A stretch of DNA of 64,000 bases from Diplonema japonicum (taxonomy: Eukaryota; Euglenozoa; Diplonemea; Diplonemida; Diplonemidae): NCBI GenBank assembly GCA_964019335.1, contig OZ025691.1, forward strand, positions 484,998 to 548,997. Reading direction: 5' to 3'. The notes below the pieces were generated by a model that saw only the letters and a list, made by a program, of their open reading frames with translations, was not told where the DNA came from and did not search any database. Below are positions 62,885-64,000 of this stretch, piece by piece. Made by a program: the position numbers and the translations under genes. Positions within the stretch are counted from its first letter, which is position 1, and every line of letters starts with the position of its first letter.

Positions 62885-64000
62885 AAACCCGCAAACCCGC
62901 AAACCCGCAAACCCGCAAACCCGCAAACCCGCAAACCCGCAAACCCGCAAACCCGCAAACCCGCAAACCCGCAAACCCGCAAACCCGCAAACCCGCAAAC
63001 CCGCAAACCCGCAAACCCGCAAACCCGCAAACCCGCAAACCCGCAAACCCGCAAACCCGCAAACCCGCAAACCCGCAAACCCGCAAACCCGCAAACCCGC
63101 AAACCCGCAAACCCGCAAACCCGCAAACCCGCAAACCCGCAAACCCGCAAACCCGCAAACCCGCAAACCCGCAAACCCGCAAACCCGCAAACCCGCAAAC
63201 CCGCAAACCCGCAAACCCGCAAACCCGCAAACCCGCAAACCCGCAAACCCGCAAACCCGCAAACCCGCAAACCCGCAAACCCGCAAACCCGCAAACCCGC
63301 AAACCCGCAAACCCGCAAACCCGCAAACCGCAAACCCGCAAACCCGCAAACCCGCAAACCCCGCAAACCCCGCAAACCCCGCAAACCCCGCAAACCCGCA
63401 AACCCGCAAACCCGCAAACCCGCAAACCCGCAAACCCGCAAACCCGCAAACCCGCAAACCCGCAAACCCGCAAACCCGCAAACCGCAAACCCGCAAACCC
63501 GCAAACCCGCAAACCCGCAAACCCGCAAACCCGCAAACCCGCAAACCCGCAAACCCGCAAACCCGCAAACCCGCAAACCCGCAAACCCGCAAACCCGCAA
63601 ACCCGTAAACCCGCAAACCCGCAAACCCGCAAACCCGCAAACCCGCAAACCCGCAAACCCGCAAACCCGCAAACCCGCAAACCCGCAAACCCGCAAACCC
63701 GCAAACCCGCAAACCCGCAAACCCGCAAACCCGCAAACCCGCAAACCCGCAAACCCGCAAACCCGCAAACCCGCAAACCCGCAAACCCGCAAACCCGCAA
63801 ACCCGCAAACCCGCAAACCCGCAAACCCGCAAACCCGCAAACCCGCAAACCCGCAAACCCGCAAACCCGCAAACCCGCAAACCCGCAAACCCGCAAACCC
63901 GCAAACCCGCAAACCCGCAAACCCGCAAACCCGCAAACCCGCAAACCCGCAAACCCGCAAACCCGCAAACCCGCAAACCCGCAAACCCGCAAACCCGCAA
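62885..64000. repeat. Octamer tandem array (AAACCCGC)n, about 139 units, continuing past the window
   Basis: Almost perfect head-to-tail 8-bp repeats to the last base. Variants are two 7-mers (63325-63331, 63480-63486), four consecutive 9-mers with an extra C (63356-63391) and one C-to-T change at 63606. The G-rich strand (TTTGCGGG) is on the minus strand. The unit resembles plant-type telomeric TTTAGGG, but the orientation at the right edge is opposite to a chromosome end. Confidence 0.95.

Noticed and set aside
62546-64000. Very long open frames on both strands through the octamer array (for example 484 aa on the minus strand)
   Set aside because: An 8-bp unit without stop codons stays open in all frames; the proteins are perfect 8-residue repeats and reflect the DNA repeat only.
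62885-64000. CRISPR-like array
   Set aside because: There are no spacers; the repeats are contiguous 8-mers in a eukaryotic genome.
1-64000. tRNA, rRNA or snRNA genes
   Set aside because: I looked for tRNA B-box-like motifs and U6/U1-like signatures in the intergenic regions and found none convincing; a covariance-model scan would be decisive.

Overview
This window comes from the nuclear genome of a free-living unicellular eukaryote that I cannot place more precisely. The evidence is 41 short spliceosomal introns (nearly all 31-47 nt, mostly GTATG...CAG), eukaryote-type gene families (TRM7/FTSJ1, tubulin-tyrosine-ligase-like, WW domains, SNF and SSF symporters, ROG1-like hydrolase) and very small intergenic gaps. 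Exon chains below were built by hand. Each multi-exon CDS sums to a whole number of codons, including an 8,036-codon chain, which is a good internal check.

Layout. 1-6.4 kb: 3' end of a TRM7-like tRNA methyltransferase, two RRM genes (one like plant ACD11-binding proteins), and a complete 10-exon FGAM synthase of purine synthesis. 6.4-12 kb: membrane-anchored TTL-like protein, a small unknown gene, a probably mitochondrial DEAD-box-like helicase, serine/threonine dehydratase. 12-24 kb: SSF symporter, a ROG1-like hydrolase lacking its serine, a 66-aa unknown, a coiled-coil protein, a SulP-STAS-cNMP transporter, a PfkB sugar kinase and an SNF symporter. 24.5-33 kb: sarcosine/dimethylglycine-dehydrogenase-like flavoprotein, a 1.5 kb gene-free A/T tract with a nested hairpin, a coiled-coil protein, a Q/S-rich protein, and a coiled-coil protein with three WW-like modules. 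33-57.4 kb: one giant gene for an 8,036-aa surface protein (Cys modules, beta-rich region, Ser/Thr-rich segment, IPT/TIG repeats, about 56 EGF-like modules, multi-pass membrane C-terminus). 57.5-61.6 kb: histidine phosphatase and a response-regulator/coiled-coil protein. 61.6-64 kb: a doubtful small gene, a diverged 192-bp tandem duplication and 1.1 kb of an 8-bp repeat running off the window end.

All supported genes lie on the + strand. Gaps are often only 50-150 bp, and most genes have a pyrimidine-rich stretch ending in AG about 8-13 nt before the ATG. Together this suggests polycistronic transcription with spliced-leader trans-splicing, although no leader RNA is visible here.

Functional links are loose. 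The SNF symporter, the methylamine-oxidising flavoprotein and the serine dehydratase could all serve amino-acid or one-carbon metabolism, but co-directional packing alone does not show co-regulation.
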